Assembly (NCBI GenBank): GCA_019247845.1
Contig: JAFBAL010000023.1
Coordinates: forward strand, 29,934-93,933
Reading direction: 5' to 3'
From: Alphaproteobacteria bacterium
Lineage (GTDB): Bacteria > Pseudomonadota > Alphaproteobacteria > Micropepsales > Micropepsaceae
Length of the DNA: 64,000 bases
Made by a program: the position numbers and the translations under genes
Part shown: positions 1-9,676 of the stretch, piece by piece
Numbering within the stretch: position 1 is the first letter of the stretch
Layout of the letters: the number at the start of each line of letters is the position of its first letter
Notes under the pieces: generated by a model
The model's input: only the letters and a program-made list of their open reading frames with translations
Database searches by the model: none
Told to the model about the DNA's origin: nothing

Positions 1-16
1 AGCATCGGATGCCTGC

Positions 17-3000
17 CTATCTGAAGCCGACGCAGCTGTAGGAGATCTTGTTGCCTGCGGCCGGGTTCGCGGCGGCGCTGAAGGTGACCGATGTCGTGCT
101 CACGAAGGTGGCGATGATCGGGTTCTTCGCCGTGTTGCTCTCGTCCTGGGCGAAGCAGACCGGCGCGTTCGGCCAGGGCTGGGCGAAGGTTATCGTGAAC
201 GCGGTCGCCGACGGCGCCGAGCCCACCGTGATGCGGCCGGCATTGTCGTTGCCCGCGACCGACGGCGAGCCGCCCAATCCGCCGCCGCTCAAGGCCGGCG
301 CGCTGCCGCCCGACAGCAGATGCCCGCGCCACCACATGTCGCCCAGCGTGTCGGTCGCGAAGTCCAGCCGCGGCGAGGCGGGATTGCCCTTGAGCTCGCT
401 GAAGTACGAGATCACGGCGTTGTTGGCGTGGCCCGCCGCCGTGGTGCCCCACACGCCGCGGGCGATCGGGGTGATCGTGGTCGGACCCGTGACCTTGTAG
501 GAGATCGCCTCGCCGTCGATCAGCATCGTGCCGGGCGACGGGAAGCCCGTCGTCGAGCCGACCGTGATCGCGGCCGTCGAGCTGTTGTTCATCGTGCCGT
601 TGAGCGTGGTCGAGGCGGAGGTGCTCACCACTTCGAGCTGGGCGGCGACGCCGGTGCCCGAGTTGATGCCGAAGCCGGCCGATTCGGCGCGCGCGACCTC
701 GGTCTTGTTCTTGGTGCCGGCCTCCGTCGCCGAGAGCGCGGTCGCGGCGCAATTGGCGCTGTTGGACCAGTTCTCGCACGCGGTCACCGACACGCCGCCG
801 ACGCTGTCTCCCGAATAGCTGGACCCGTCATAGCCGAAGGCGCCCAGCGCCGCGATCGTGTCGCCGTTCAGCAGAGCGGATTGCGTCTTCGACCCGCCGT
901 TGGCGCGCCGGCCGTCGAACTCGGCGAGCCCGCCGAACGTGTCCTGCACGACGCGGCCGGCCAGCGCATCGCCCTGCACGATCTGCAGGTCGGTGCCGTC
1001 GGGCGGCGAATGGGCGTTGTCCAGGTTGCTGTTCATCAGGTTGTTCTGGCCGCTGTCGAGCCGCGAGCCGAGCGTCGTGGTGATGCCCTGCGCGCCGTTG
1101 CCTTCGTAATAGATGCTCGTGTTTGCGAGCTCGCTGCCGGAGATGTTGACCACGCCGGCGGAGTTGGCGATGAAGCCGGGGCCGCCGCCGGGCCGGATGC
1201 CGGTCGCCATCAGGCAGCCGTTGTCGACCTCGAATATCGGATAGCCCGAATATCCGGTCTCCGCGCTCGCCGCGACATAGCTCAGGCACTGCGTGTCGTC
1301 GTGGTTGTCGACCATGAGTCCGACGCCGCTCTTCGAGCCGCCGCCGCCCATCAGCGAGGCGTTGTTGGAGTCGCCGTCCATCTTGACGAAGATCGTGAAC
1401 GGATCGTCGTAGTTTCCGTCCGAATCGCCTTTCGGCCCGGTGATGCGCGTGTTGTTCGAGGCGTGGATGTGATAGTCGATCGAGTGGGCATAGGCCTGGG
1501 GCTGCAGCATCGACAGGCCGGCCACCGCGTCGTTTGTGCCCCAGCCGCCGATCATATAGGCGGTGGCGTGGCCGATGCCGCTGCCCGCCATGCCGTTGCC
1601 CGATGCCTTGCCGCCGTCGCTGTCGCCCGCGTCGATGCGCGCCGCCGCGTCGAGCACGATGCAGGTGCCGGCGCCCATGGTGTCGCATGCCGGCGCCGTC
1701 GTGAAGGCGCCGCCGTCGAAGGTCACGTTCGTCGCCGACGAGCGCGTGACGTTCGCCGCTTTGTCGACGAAGACGATGCTCTTGTTCGGCCACACCGCGG
1801 TGACGGTCACCGTGCCGGTGAAGTCGGCGCTGGTGAAGGTCTCGCCGACGCGGATATTGGCCATGTTGCTCACATTGGTGAGCTTCTTGGATCCTATCGT
1901 GTACTGCGCGGTGCGCGTGGTCAGCGACAGGTTCGCGCCGTTGCATTCCGACGTGTCGAGGTCGACGGTCGCGGTGTGGGTGCCGGCATTGTAGGAGACG
2001 TTGGTCAGCGTCCAGCGCCCGTTGGCGGTCGCGCCGCCGGTCGCGATGCCGTTCTTGTTCATGCCCGAGACCCAGGCCATGTAGCCGTTGGTGAGCTCGA
2101 CCGGATCGGGCGTGCCCATGCCCGACATCGGGGTGACGGTCAGGCGGCACACGCCGGAGGCGGCGGCGACGTTTGTCACCTGATAGTAGCGCTGGTTGTA
2201 GCTCTGCCGGGTCATCTTCGGCTGGCATTCGGTGTTGAGCCATTTGGGGCTGCCGCCGGTCGAGCTGATCCAATAGCAGACATTGCCGTCGGCGACGGTG
2301 TTGCTCATGAAGTTGTACGGCGCGTTGGCGATCTGGACGGCGGTGTCGAAGCCGTCGACCTCCATGTCGCGGATGACGCAGCCCGAGCTGCCGCAGTTGA
2401 GGCCCGTGTCGCCGTAGCTCTTCATGTTCTGCACGATGGTGTAGAGGTCGTTGATGCTGTGAGGCGCCGCGTACCAGCTGGGCAAAAGGATGCCGTTGTG
2501 CACGAAGGTGTGGTCGCTCATGACCACCTGCGTGCCGCGATCCAGGAAGATCGTGCCCGGCACGCTGAGCAGGTCGCTGCGGTTGCCGAAAGGCGAGGCG
2601 CCGCCCAAGTCCAGCTCCATGCCGCTGGGGATGGTGAGCGTCGAGTCGATCCTGACCTGGACGCCGGCGGTCGTGATCCTGTGCAGGCCGGCGGTGCCCG
2701 CGGCGGCGAGCAGGGCCGCGATCGGGTTGACGGGCGTGCTCGTGGTCGAGGTGATGGGGGTGCAGGACGTCCCGTGTCCGGCCGGGCTCGGCTCGCAATT
2801 GAAGAGCGAGCTCTTGACGACGCCGAACTGCCTCAGATCGCCGTTCAGGTTCTGGCGATAGAAGCAGTTGTTGTTCATGTCCTTCACGATGCTGCCGCCG
2901 TCGGGCGTGCAGCTCGTGCCGTTCTTGGTGAACAGGCCTTCGCCGCCATCGGCCGGGCACGGCGCCGCGGCGCAGTGATAGGACGCGGCGTGGAACGCCG

Positions 3001-3136
3001 AATACAGATTGAGGTTGAGGCTCGACACGCCATCGACGGCATCGACCTCCACGACGTTCTGCTGGACGGCATGGGCGGGGCCGCACAGGGCAAGGGCACA
3101 GGCCGTGCCGAGCAGGGCAAGACGTATGTTCTTCAT
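17..3136 (-). CDS. large secreted Cys-rich beta-helix-like protein
   Basis: About 1039 residues with a clear signal peptide (MKNIRLALLGTACALALC, cleavage near AHA), so exported. ATG at 3136 is chosen because a GGAGGAA Shine-Dalgarno sits just upstream; a TTG four codons earlier lies inside that Shine-Dalgarno. The mature chain is rich in Gly, Asn, Ser, Thr and paired Cys. Its short beta-strand repeats look like a right-handed beta-helix (pectate-lyase-like) fold. A stretch around residue 880 (ending in a GTMLIDGEAISY motif) resembles modules seen in phage-tail-like and surface proteins. The last 85 residues look like a separate Cys-containing beta domain. No catalytic motif was recognised. 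An adhesin, a polysaccharide-binding protein or a lyase are all possible. It stands alone, divergent from the next gene. Confidence 0.75.
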   Translation of the reverse strand: MKNIRLALLGTACALALCGPAHAVQQNVVEVDAVDGVSSLNLNLYSAFHAASYHCAAAPCPADGGEGLFTKNGTSCTPDGGSIVKDMNNNCFYRQNLNGDLRQFGVVKSSLFNCEPSPAGHGTSCTPITSTTSTPVNPIAALLAAAGTAGLHRITTAGVQVRIDSTLTIPSGMELDLGGASPFGNRSDLLSVPGTIFLDRGTQVVMSDHTFVHNGILLPSWYAAPHSINDLYTIVQNMKSYGDTGLNCGSSGCVIRDMEVDGFDTAVQIANAPYNFMSNTVADGNVCYWISSTGGSPKWLNTECQPKMTRQSYNQRYYQVTNVAAASGVCRLTVTPMSGMGTPDPVELTNGYMAWVSGMNKNGIATGGATANGRWTLTNVSYNAGTHTATVDLDTSECNGANLSLTTRTAQYTIGSKKLTNVSNMANIRVGETFTSADFTGTVTVTAVWPNKSIVFVDKAANVTRSSATNVTFDGGAFTTAPACDTMGAGTCIVLDAAARIDAGDSDGGKASGNGMAGSGIGHATAYMIGGWGTNDAVAGLSMLQPQAYAHSIDYHIHASNNTRITGPKGDSDGNYDDPFTIFVKMDGDSNNASLMGGGGSKSGVGLMVDNHDDTQCLSYVAASAETGYSGYPIFEVDNGCLMATGIRPGGGPGFIANSAGVVNISGSELANTSIYYEGNGAQGITTTLGSRLDSGQNNLMNSNLDNAHSPPDGTDLQIVQGDALAGRVVQDTFGGLAEFDGRRANGGSKTQSALLNGDTIAALGAFGYDGSSYSGDSVGGVSVTACENWSNSANCAATALSATEAGTKNKTEVARAESAGFGINSGTGVAAQLEVVSTSASTTLNGTMNNSSTAAITVGSTTGFPSPGTMLIDGEAISYKVTGPTTITPIARGVWGTTAAGHANNAVISYFSELKGNPASPRLDFATDTLGDMWWRGHLLSGGSAPALSGGGLGGSPSVAGNDNAGRITVGSAPSATAFTITFAQPWPNAPVCFAQDESNTAKNPIIATFVSTTSVTFSAAANPAAGNKISYSCVGFR

Positions 3137-3503
3137 TTGTTCCTCCAAAGGGATTGAAACAGTGGGTTCCCGGCCGGCAGCCCTTCGGACATCCGGCCCT
3201 CGTGAAGGAATATAGACCTATCGTTGGGACCAAATCAAGGAAAATGTTCCTGATACGATGGGCCGGACATGGCCGCGCCAAAGCCGCGGGATTTTTTTAT
3301 CGCGCGTCCCGATGCGTCGCGGACTTTTCCCGAAGCCGCGGTCTGCGCCGCTGCTTGCGCCGAAAGACACGCGAGATCGTCGCGAATTCGACTGTTGCGA
3401 TGCTCAACCCAATGCGAAACGGCTGTCGGCTATATCCATAGTTCAGTGACTTAAGATTGCAGCCGCATATCGTCCACACGCTTTACGTCGGGGAGAGTTT
3501 TCG
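3137..3503. other. intergenic region between divergent secreted-protein genes
   Basis: This 367-base gap separates two divergently transcribed exported-protein genes. It is less GC-rich than its surroundings. It holds one convincing leftward promoter (entered separately) and presumably a rightward promoter near 3440-3480 that I cannot define. The short open frames here (60-95 codons) have no plausible start context and look like chance. Confidence 0.6.
3209..3238 (-). promoter_or_regulatory. candidate sigma-70 promoter of the beta-helix gene
   Basis: On the minus strand, TTGATT (3238-3233) and TATATT (3214-3209) are separated by 18 bases. This is close to the housekeeping consensus and lies about 75 bases upstream of the ATG at 3136. 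Prediction by eye only. Confidence 0.5.
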
Positions 3504-4739
3504 ATGCTACGCGTGTTAGCGATCGCCATCGCGGTCGCATTTCTCAACATGTCCGCGACCGCGGACGCACTCCACTACCGCTCCGTCTATGTCTTCAACG
3601 ATCTGACGGACGGTTGGAATCCCGTCATCGTCGGCAAGGACAAGAACGGCGATCTTGTCGGCTATACCAATCTCGGAGGGTCTTCGACCGTCTGCGGCTA
3701 CGGCTGCGGCACGGTCTTCAAGCTCACGCCGGACGGCACCAAGACGGTGCTGCATACGTTCGACTCCGCCGACGGCGCGGCCCCCAGCGGGATGACGATC
3801 GCCGACGACGGTACGCTCTACGGCACCACCGAAGCCGGCTCGGGCGGTTTCGGATCGATCTTCAAGATCGCGCCCGACGGCCAGTTCAGCACCGTGTTCT
3901 GGTTCCCGGGGAAAATGGCGCATCACCAGCTCGAGGTTCCGGACGGATGGAAGCCGGACGGCGGCGTGATCGTCGGCCATGACGGGAACCTCTACGGCAC
4001 CGCGTCCTATGGCGGCATCAACAATCATTGCGGCGAAGGCGGCTGCGGCACGGTCTTCAAGGTCACGCCTTCGGGGGAGTTCACGCTGCTGCACGCCTTC
4101 GGCGGCGAGGACGCCGACGGATGCCACCCCTATAGCGGCGTGGTCCAGGACGCGCAGGGCTTTCTCTACGGCACGACCAACGGCTGCGGTCACATCAATC
4201 TCGGCACCGTCTACAAGACCGATCCCGCGACGGGCGCGACGACGACGCTGCACAGCTTCCTCGACCCGTCCGACGGCAACGGGCCCAGCGGCCCGGTGAC
4301 GCTGGACGAGGCCGGCAACGTCTATGGGCTTACCGCGCAGGGCGGCGGCAACTGCAACGGCGGCGTGGGCTGCGGGACGATCTACAAGATCGCGCCCGAC
4401 GGGACCGAAACACTGATCTACGTCTTCAAGAGCTTCTACCAGGGATACAACCCGATGGGGCCGCTGTATCGCGACCACCGCGGCAATCTCTACGGCGTGA
4501 CCTATTTCGGCGGGCCGAGCTCCAAGTTCAGCTGCATCTCGTTGGGCTGCGGGACCGCGTTCAAGCTGAAGCCGGGCGGCGCGATGATCCTGCTGCACAA
4601 CTTCACCGGCACGCCGTTCGACTCGTCCAATCCGGTCTCCGGCCTGACCCCGGGACCGCAGCCGCACGGGTTCTACGGCTCGTCACGCAATGCGGGCGAC
4701 AAGACCTGCTGCGGCGCGGTGTACGAGCTCACTCCCTAG
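3504..4739 (+). CDS. secreted GloVer-repeat protein (beta-propeller-like)
   Basis: 411 residues. The first 22 residues form a signal peptide (MLRVLAIAIAVAFLNMSATA). The mature part has about six copies of a 50-60 residue unit with the signature G-x-LYGTT-x-x-GG followed by GCGTVFK(L/V)TP-x-G and a LLH-x-F ending. This is the GloVer repeat family (TIGR03803), usually annotated as choice-of-anchor tandem repeat proteins. Cys pairs recur in the units (CGYGCG, CGEGGCG, CNGGVGCG). A GGGGAGA Shine-Dalgarno precedes the ATG. The number of repeats suggests a propeller-like extracellular domain. The ligand or enzyme activity is unknown. It converges on the ferritin-like gene. Confidence 0.8.
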   Translation: MLRVLAIAIAVAFLNMSATADALHYRSVYVFNDLTDGWNPVIVGKDKNGDLVGYTNLGGSSTVCGYGCGTVFKLTPDGTKTVLHTFDSADGAAPSGMTIADDGTLYGTTEAGSGGFGSIFKIAPDGQFSTVFWFPGKMAHHQLEVPDGWKPDGGVIVGHDGNLYGTASYGGINNHCGEGGCGTVFKVTPSGEFTLLHAFGGEDADGCHPYSGVVQDAQGFLYGTTNGCGHINLGTVYKTDPATGATTTLHSFLDPSDGNGPSGPVTLDEAGNVYGLTAQGGGNCNGGVGCGTIYKIAPDGTETLIYVFKSFYQGYNPMGPLYRDHRGNLYGVTYFGGPSSKFSCISLGCGTAFKLKPGGAMILLHNFTGTPFDSSNPVSGLTPGPQPHGFYGSSRNAGDKTCCGAVYELTP

Positions 4740-4750
4740 GTGGCGGCGGC

Positions 4751-4805
4751 GGCGGCGGGCGACGTAGCTCGCCGCCAGGCGGCGGGCGACGTCAGCTCGC
4801 CGCCA
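4751..4805. repeat. 27/28-bp tandem duplication at a gene 3' end
   Basis: Two adjacent copies (4751-4777 and 4778-4805) of a GGCGGCGGGCGACGT-type unit differ by one inserted C. Each copy folds on itself (GGCGGCG with CGCCGCC). The stop codon of the leftward ferritin-like gene lies in the right copy. The hairpins may serve as a terminator between the two convergent genes, but there is no U-tract. Confidence 0.6.
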
Positions 4806-5898
4806 GCCCCGCTTGAACACCCGCCTGGATCGTCGAATGCACATGCGCGCGGCGCGCGTCGAGCTCCCGGGCGATGCTGTCGTCGTTCTTCTGCAGCGCT
4901 TCGACGTCGGTGTCGGCATAGTCGAGCACGCCCATCTCGGCATAGCCCTTGCGCACCTTGTCGCCCCACAGCCCGATGTCCTTGACGATCGGCACGATGC
5001 GCATGAAGAGCCCGTTGCGGAAGGTCTGCATCAGGGGCGAGCTGTACTGGTGGTCGACGCATTCCTGCACCGGCAGTCCCAGCGCCGCCCACACCTCGCG
5101 CGCCTCGAACCGGTCGCGCATCAGGTAGCAGGCCTCGATCAGGAACTCCTCGCGCTCGTCGCGCTCCTTCTGGGTCAGCTGCGGATAGTAATCGCGCAGC
5201 GCCAGCCGCCCGAAGGCGACGTGGCGGCTCTCGTCCTGCATCACATAGGCGTTGACCTGCTGCGCCAGCGGGTTCTGTGCGTAATCGCGATTGGTCTGGA
5301 ACGCGGCCAGCGCCAACCCCTCGATCACCACCTGCATGCCCAGATAGGTCATGTCCCAGCGGCTGTCGCGCAGCGTCTGGTCGATCAGCTCCTTCAGCGG
5401 CGGCGTCATCTCGTAGGCCACGCCGAACTTGGCCAGCAGCATGCGATAGCTCTCGACGTGCCGCGCCTCGTCGATCACCTGGGTCGAGGCATAGAACTTG
5501 GAATCGATGTCCGGCACCTGCGTGACGATCTTCGCCGCGCAGATCAGCGCGCCCTGCTCGCCCTGCATGAACTGGCTGAGCTGCCAGGCCTGGAAATGGC
5601 GCCGCACATGCGCCTTCTCCATCGCCGACATCTTGCCGTACAGCTCCATGCCGGCGATCGGCAGCATCTCTTCGGGAAGCTGCTGCGGGTTCTCCTCATC
5701 CAGCTCCTGGGTCCAGTCGATGCGCGTCGTCGCGTCCCACTGGAACTCCTTGCCCTTCTGATAGAGGCCCATCATCCCGGCGCGGCCGGTGTCGTACATC
5801 CAGTTGAAGCAGGCGTCGTAGTTCTGCGGCACCGTCCAGGTGCTGTCCTTGAGCGCGTCGACATAGAGCGATGCGAAGTCGGTGACTGCTTTGGCCAT
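4792..5898 (-). CDS. ferritin-like diiron protein (ribonucleotide-reductase-R2-like/AurF-like fold)
   Basis: 368 residues. ATG at 5898 has a strong GGGGAGGAA Shine-Dalgarno. Helical protein with carboxylate/His metal-ligand motifs at the right spacing for a ferritin-like diiron centre: E114 in GEQGA, E144-x-x-H147 in DEARHV, E193 in IEGLA, E223-x-x-H226 in DESRHV. Members of this group are oxidases, N-oxygenases or fatty-acid-modifying enzymes; the substrate cannot be told from sequence. It follows an APC permease on the same strand with a 38-base gap, so the two may be co-transcribed. The 3' end lies in a tandem duplication. Confidence 0.8.
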   Translation of the reverse strand: MAKAVTDFASLYVDALKDSTWTVPQNYDACFNWMYDTGRAGMMGLYQKGKEFQWDATTRIDWTQELDEENPQQLPEEMLPIAGMELYGKMSAMEKAHVRRHFQAWQLSQFMQGEQGALICAAKIVTQVPDIDSKFYASTQVIDEARHVESYRMLLAKFGVAYEMTPPLKELIDQTLRDSRWDMTYLGMQVVIEGLALAAFQTNRDYAQNPLAQQVNAYVMQDESRHVAFGRLALRDYYPQLTQKERDEREEFLIEACYLMRDRFEAREVWAALGLPVQECVDHQYSSPLMQTFRNGLFMRIVPIVKDIGLWGDKVRKGYAEMGVLDYADTDVEALQKNDDSIARELDARRAHVHSTIQAGVQAGLAAS

Positions 5899-5936
5899 GG
5901 CCGTTCCTCCCCAGAAAAGGAGGGAAAGGCTAGGCC

Positions 5937-7361
5937 TTAAGGCTTGGCCCTCGCAAGGTGGCTGGCGCGCATTCCGTATAGGAAATAAAGCACCAGCCCG
6001 GCGCCGTTCCATTCGAAGAACCAGATCTGCGTGCGCGTCGGCAGGCTCCAGGCCAGATACAGGCAGCCCAGGATGCAGACCGGCCCCACCACCCAGGGCA
6101 GCGGCGTGCGGAACAGCCGCGGCCGGCTCGGATCGCGCATCCTCAGCACCAGCATCGACGCCGCGACCGCGATGAAGGCAGTGAGCGTGCCGACATTGGC
6201 GAGCTCGACGATCTGGCTCAGGTCCATCGTCGCCGCCATGGCGATGACGACCAGGCCGGTGAGCATGGTCATGAGCACCGGCGTGCCGCGCGATTTGCTG
6301 ACCGCGGCGAGGCGCTCGGGCAGCAGGCCGTCGCGCGCCATGACGAAGAAGATGCGGCTCTGGCCGTACATCAGGACCAGGATCACGCTCGGGATCGCGA
6401 TGACGACGCAGGCCGCCACGATCTCGGCCGCCGTGCCGTGGCTCAGCGACTGCAGGATGAAGACGAGCGGCGCGGCGTCGTGGGTCTTCGAGAACTGGGT
6501 GTAGGACATGGCGCCCACCGCGACCGTCGCCACCACCACATAGATCGCGGTGCACAAGGCCATCGAGCCGACGATGCCGATGGTGAGGTTGCGCTCGGGG
6601 TTCTTGGTCTCCTCCGCCGCCGTCGACACCGTGTCGAAGCCGTAGAAGGCGAAGAACACGATCGCGGCCGCGCCCAGCACGCCATAGTTCTTTCCGTCCG
6701 CGCCCTGCGTCGCGCCATAGCCGAAGGGCGCAAACGGCGTGAAGTTGGCGGCGTCGAAGGACTGCATCGCCAGCACCACGAACAGGACCAGCGCCGCCAG
6801 CTTGATCAGCACCAGGAAGATGTTCAGCGTCGCGCTCTCGCGGGTCCCTAAGATCAGCAGCAGGGTCACGACGCCCGCGATCAGGATGGCCGGGATGTTG
6901 ATGAGCCCGCCCGAGAACACGCCGTGCATCAGCTCCGGCGGCACGCCCCAGCCCGCGGCCGTGATCAGCGACTCCACATGGCCACCCCAGCCTACCGCCA
7001 CCGCGGCGGCGGCGACGGTGTATTCCAAGACCAGGCTCCAGCCCACGATCCAGGCCAGACCCTCGCCCAGCACCGCATAGCTGTAGGTATAGGCGCTGCC
7101 CGCGACCGGGATCAGCGTCGCCATCTCGGCATAGCAGAAGGCGGCGCAGGCGCAGATCGCGCCGCAGATCAGGAACGAGATCACCACCGCCGGTCCCGCC
7201 AAGCCCGCGCCGACGCCCGTCAGCGTATAGATGCCGGTGCCCACGATGGCGCCGACGCCGATGGCGATCAGATGCGGCCAGCTCAACGTCTGCTTGAGCC
7301 GATGCGCGCCTTCGAGCGCGACGCTGGCCTCGATGGTCTTCCGGCGCGTTAAGGCGCTCAT
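5937..7361 (-). CDS. APC-family amino acid permease
   Basis: 474 residues with about 12-13 hydrophobic segments. The first helix carries the APC-superfamily signature IGVGAIVGTGIYTLTG, where the unwound helix binds the substrate amino group and carboxylate. Length and sequence fit the cationic amino acid transporter branch (YhdG/CAT-like). It is an inner-membrane secondary transporter for amino acids. The specificity is uncertain. It probably begins a short leftward transcript with the ferritin-like gene. The 86-base gap to the divergent DUF885 gene must hold both promoters. Confidence 0.88.
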   Translation of the reverse strand: MSALTRRKTIEASVALEGAHRLKQTLSWPHLIAIGVGAIVGTGIYTLTGVGAGLAGPAVVISFLICGAICACAAFCYAEMATLIPVAGSAYTYSYAVLGEGLAWIVGWSLVLEYTVAAAAVAVGWGGHVESLITAAGWGVPPELMHGVFSGGLINIPAILIAGVVTLLLILGTRESATLNIFLVLIKLAALVLFVVLAMQSFDAANFTPFAPFGYGATQGADGKNYGVLGAAAIVFFAFYGFDTVSTAAEETKNPERNLTIGIVGSMALCTAIYVVVATVAVGAMSYTQFSKTHDAAPLVFILQSLSHGTAAEIVAACVVIAIPSVILVLMYGQSRIFFVMARDGLLPERLAAVSKSRGTPVLMTMLTGLVVIAMAATMDLSQIVELANVGTLTAFIAVAASMLVLRMRDPSRPRLFRTPLPWVVGPVCILGCLYLAWSLPTRTQIWFFEWNGAGLVLYFLYGMRASHLARAKP

Positions 7362-7447
7362 GTGATTCTCCCCTGCTCAAGGGAAGGCTAGCGGATTGCC
7401 GCGCCCTCGCGCTACGGTCCGGCCCAGGCTTTTCGAAGGGGTGTCAC

Positions 7448-9202
7448 ATGAATGTGCTGGTGGGTGCGGCCGTGATCCTGATGGCGGCGGCGGTGCCGGC
7501 GCTTGCCGCGCCGAAGCCGGGCGGCGGCTCGGCCGATGCCAGGTTCAAGGCGCTCTATACCCGCGAGTGGAAGTGGCGCGAGGACCAGTTCGCCAGCGGC
7601 GAGGACAACGTCAAGGAGATCGTCGATCACCTGCCCAAGGTCGATGCCGCGACGCAGCAGATGCGCCTCGACTATTGGCAGGAGGTCATGAAGGCGCTGG
7701 ACGCGATCCCGCGCGACAAGCTTTCGGCCGCCAACCAGGTGAACTACGACGTCTACAAGCCGCAGCTCCAGGTCCTGATCGCCGACCAGCAGTTCCGCGA
7801 ATACGAGATGCCGGCCAATTCCGACACCACCTTCTGGACCGATCTCGGCTATACCGCGCGCCAGGATTTCAAGAAGCTCAAGGACTATCAGTCCTGGATC
7901 AAGCAGATGCGCGACGTGCCGCGCTATTTCCACGAGCAGATCGCGGTGATGCGGGCCGGCCTGAAGCGCGGCTTCACGCCGCCGCAGGTGACGCTTCAGG
8001 GCCGCGACGGCTCGATCACCAACGTCACCAAGGCCGCGCCGCAAGACTCGCTGTTCTACGAGCCGTTCAAGAAGATGAACGGCGTCGATGCAGACGCGCA
8101 AGGAAAGCTGCGCGCGGAAGCGCTCGACGTCATCGCGCATGTCGTGCAGCCTGCCTATGCCGAGCTGCTCACGTTCTGGAACGAGGAATACGTGCCGGGC
8201 GCCCGCAAGGCGCTGGCCGCGGAGTCGCTGCCCGACGGCAAGGCGTACTACCGCCAGCAGATCCTCGAATACACCACGCTCGACATGTCGCCGGACGAGA
8301 TCCACAGGATAGGCGAGGCCGAGGTCGCCAACCTGCATCAGCAGATGGTCGATGCGATGAAGGAGACGGGCTTCAAGGGCGACTTCCCGGCCTTCCTCCA
8401 GTTCCTGCGCACCGATCCGCAATTCGCCGCCAAGACGCCGCGCGAGCTGCTCGAGAAGGCCGCCTATATCGCCAAGCAGTTCGACGGCAAGGCCTCGACC
8501 TGGTTCGGCATGCTGCCGCGGGCGCGCTTCGCCATCAAACCGGTGCCGGACGACCTGGCGCCGTTCTACACCTCGGGCCGCGGCGGACCGGGCACCTATC
8601 TGCTCAACACCTACGACCTGCCGCACCGCCCGCTCTACAACCTGACGGCGCTGACGCTGCATGAAAGCGCGCCGGGACATGCGTTCCAGATACCGCTCGC
8701 CGCGGAAGACAAGTCGCTGCCGGACTTCCGCCGCTACTCGTATATCTCCGCCTATGGCGAGGGCTGGGCGCTGTATTGCGAATATCTGGGCGACGAGATG
8801 GGCATGTACGAGACGCCGTACGACCGCTTCGGGATGCTGGGCTATCAGATCTGGCGCGCGGTGCGCCTCGTCGTCGACACCGGCATTCATGCCAAGGGCT
8901 GGACGCGCGAGCAGGCGATCCAATACATGCACGACTATACCGCGCTGCCCGATCACGAGATCGAGACCGAGGTCGACCGCTACATCGCCTGGCCGGGCCA
9001 GGCGCTGTCCTATTACCTGGGCGAGATGACCATCAAGCGCGAGCGCGCCAAGGCCGAAGCCGCGCTGGGGCCGAAGTTCAACATCCGCGCCTTCCACGAC
9101 ACCGTGCTGCAGCTGGGCTCGGTGCCGATGCCGGTGCTCGAGGCGCGCATCGACCGCTTCATCAAGGAAGACGGCAAGGGGCCCTATCCGGATATGGAGT
9201 GA
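7448..9202 (+). CDS. DUF885 family peptidase-like exported protein
   Basis: 584 residues with an N-terminal signal peptide (MNVLVGAAVILMAAAVPALA). The chain is largely helical and carries the DUF885 hallmark HESAPGH (residues 405-411), followed about 30 residues later by EGWALYCE. Together these resemble the zinc-binding and catalytic residues of the neighbouring M3/M32-like gluzincin families. The likely role is a periplasmic metallocarboxypeptidase- or aminopeptidase-like enzyme. The family is poorly characterised, so activity is inferred. It is transcribed alone and followed by a hairpin-rich gap. Confidence 0.85.
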   Translation: MNVLVGAAVILMAAAVPALAAPKPGGGSADARFKALYTREWKWREDQFASGEDNVKEIVDHLPKVDAATQQMRLDYWQEVMKALDAIPRDKLSAANQVNYDVYKPQLQVLIADQQFREYEMPANSDTTFWTDLGYTARQDFKKLKDYQSWIKQMRDVPRYFHEQIAVMRAGLKRGFTPPQVTLQGRDGSITNVTKAAPQDSLFYEPFKKMNGVDADAQGKLRAEALDVIAHVVQPAYAELLTFWNEEYVPGARKALAAESLPDGKAYYRQQILEYTTLDMSPDEIHRIGEAEVANLHQQMVDAMKETGFKGDFPAFLQFLRTDPQFAAKTPRELLEKAAYIAKQFDGKASTWFGMLPRARFAIKPVPDDLAPFYTSGRGGPGTYLLNTYDLPHRPLYNLTALTLHESAPGHAFQIPLAAEDKSLPDFRRYSYISAYGEGWALYCEYLGDEMGMYETPYDRFGMLGYQIWRAVRLVVDTGIHAKGWTREQAIQYMHDYTALPDHEIETEVDRYIAWPGQALSYYLGEMTIKRERAKAEAALGPKFNIRAFHDTVLQLGSVPMPVLEARIDRFIKEDGKGPYPDME

Positions 9203-9214
9203 GTGTTCTCGGAT

Positions 9215-9288
9215 GTCATGCCCCGCGAATGCGGGCCGCGACAGAAGGCCCCGGAGAAATAGAAGCGCCCGGCGAAATCTTTCGCCGG
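9215..9288. repeat. REP-like palindrome and adjacent perfect hairpin in a 474-base gap
   Basis: Within the gene-free stretch 9203-9676, positions 9215-9242 carry a palindrome with core CCCGCGAATGCGGG, also found twice at 11537-11667. Next to it, 9269-9288 is a perfect 9-bp stem (CCGGCGAAA/TTTCGCCGG) with a 2-base loop. There is no U-tract, so this is not a classical terminator. The rest of the gap, including a GGGCGG/CCGCCC stem near 9353-9371, must hold the P450 promoter, which I cannot pin down. Confidence 0.6.
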
Positions 9289-9676
9289 CCCCCTTGAACC
9301 GTGACGCTCGAAACCCCAAATCGACCAAATCCCCACAATTGCGAGGAATGCCCGGGCGGCTCCGAACCGCCCAGAGATTCCGCGCGTCCGCGTGAGCGGC
9401 AGCGCGCGCCCGATCGCCTGCGCGAGAATATTTTCGCGCTTTGATGCGCTGCACAAATTCAAAAGTGCGCTTCGAGGCGCGCCCGAATTGTGTCCGAAAC
9501 GACCCCGAAAGACGCAAAAGTCGATACAGATGTACAGACGGCGCCGCCACCGGAGAGGAGGGGACCTCTCGAAACGTGAGGTTCAAATGCGCCGGCCGCG
9601 TCCGGCCACAATATCTGGTGGGTCTCGCGTGGCTGACAGAATGTCGGTACCGTCGGCGCCATATCCGGAGGTGATC

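Noticed and set aside
320..3157. A 945-codon open frame antisense to the beta-helix gene
   Set aside because: It is Arg/Ala/His-rich with no domain pattern, signal peptide or Shine-Dalgarno, and arises from the high GC content of the opposite strand.
9269..9288. Perfect 9-bp hairpin after the DUF885 gene as an intrinsic terminator
   Set aside because: There is no U-tract after the stem, and it lies next to a REP-like element, so it is listed as a repeat instead.
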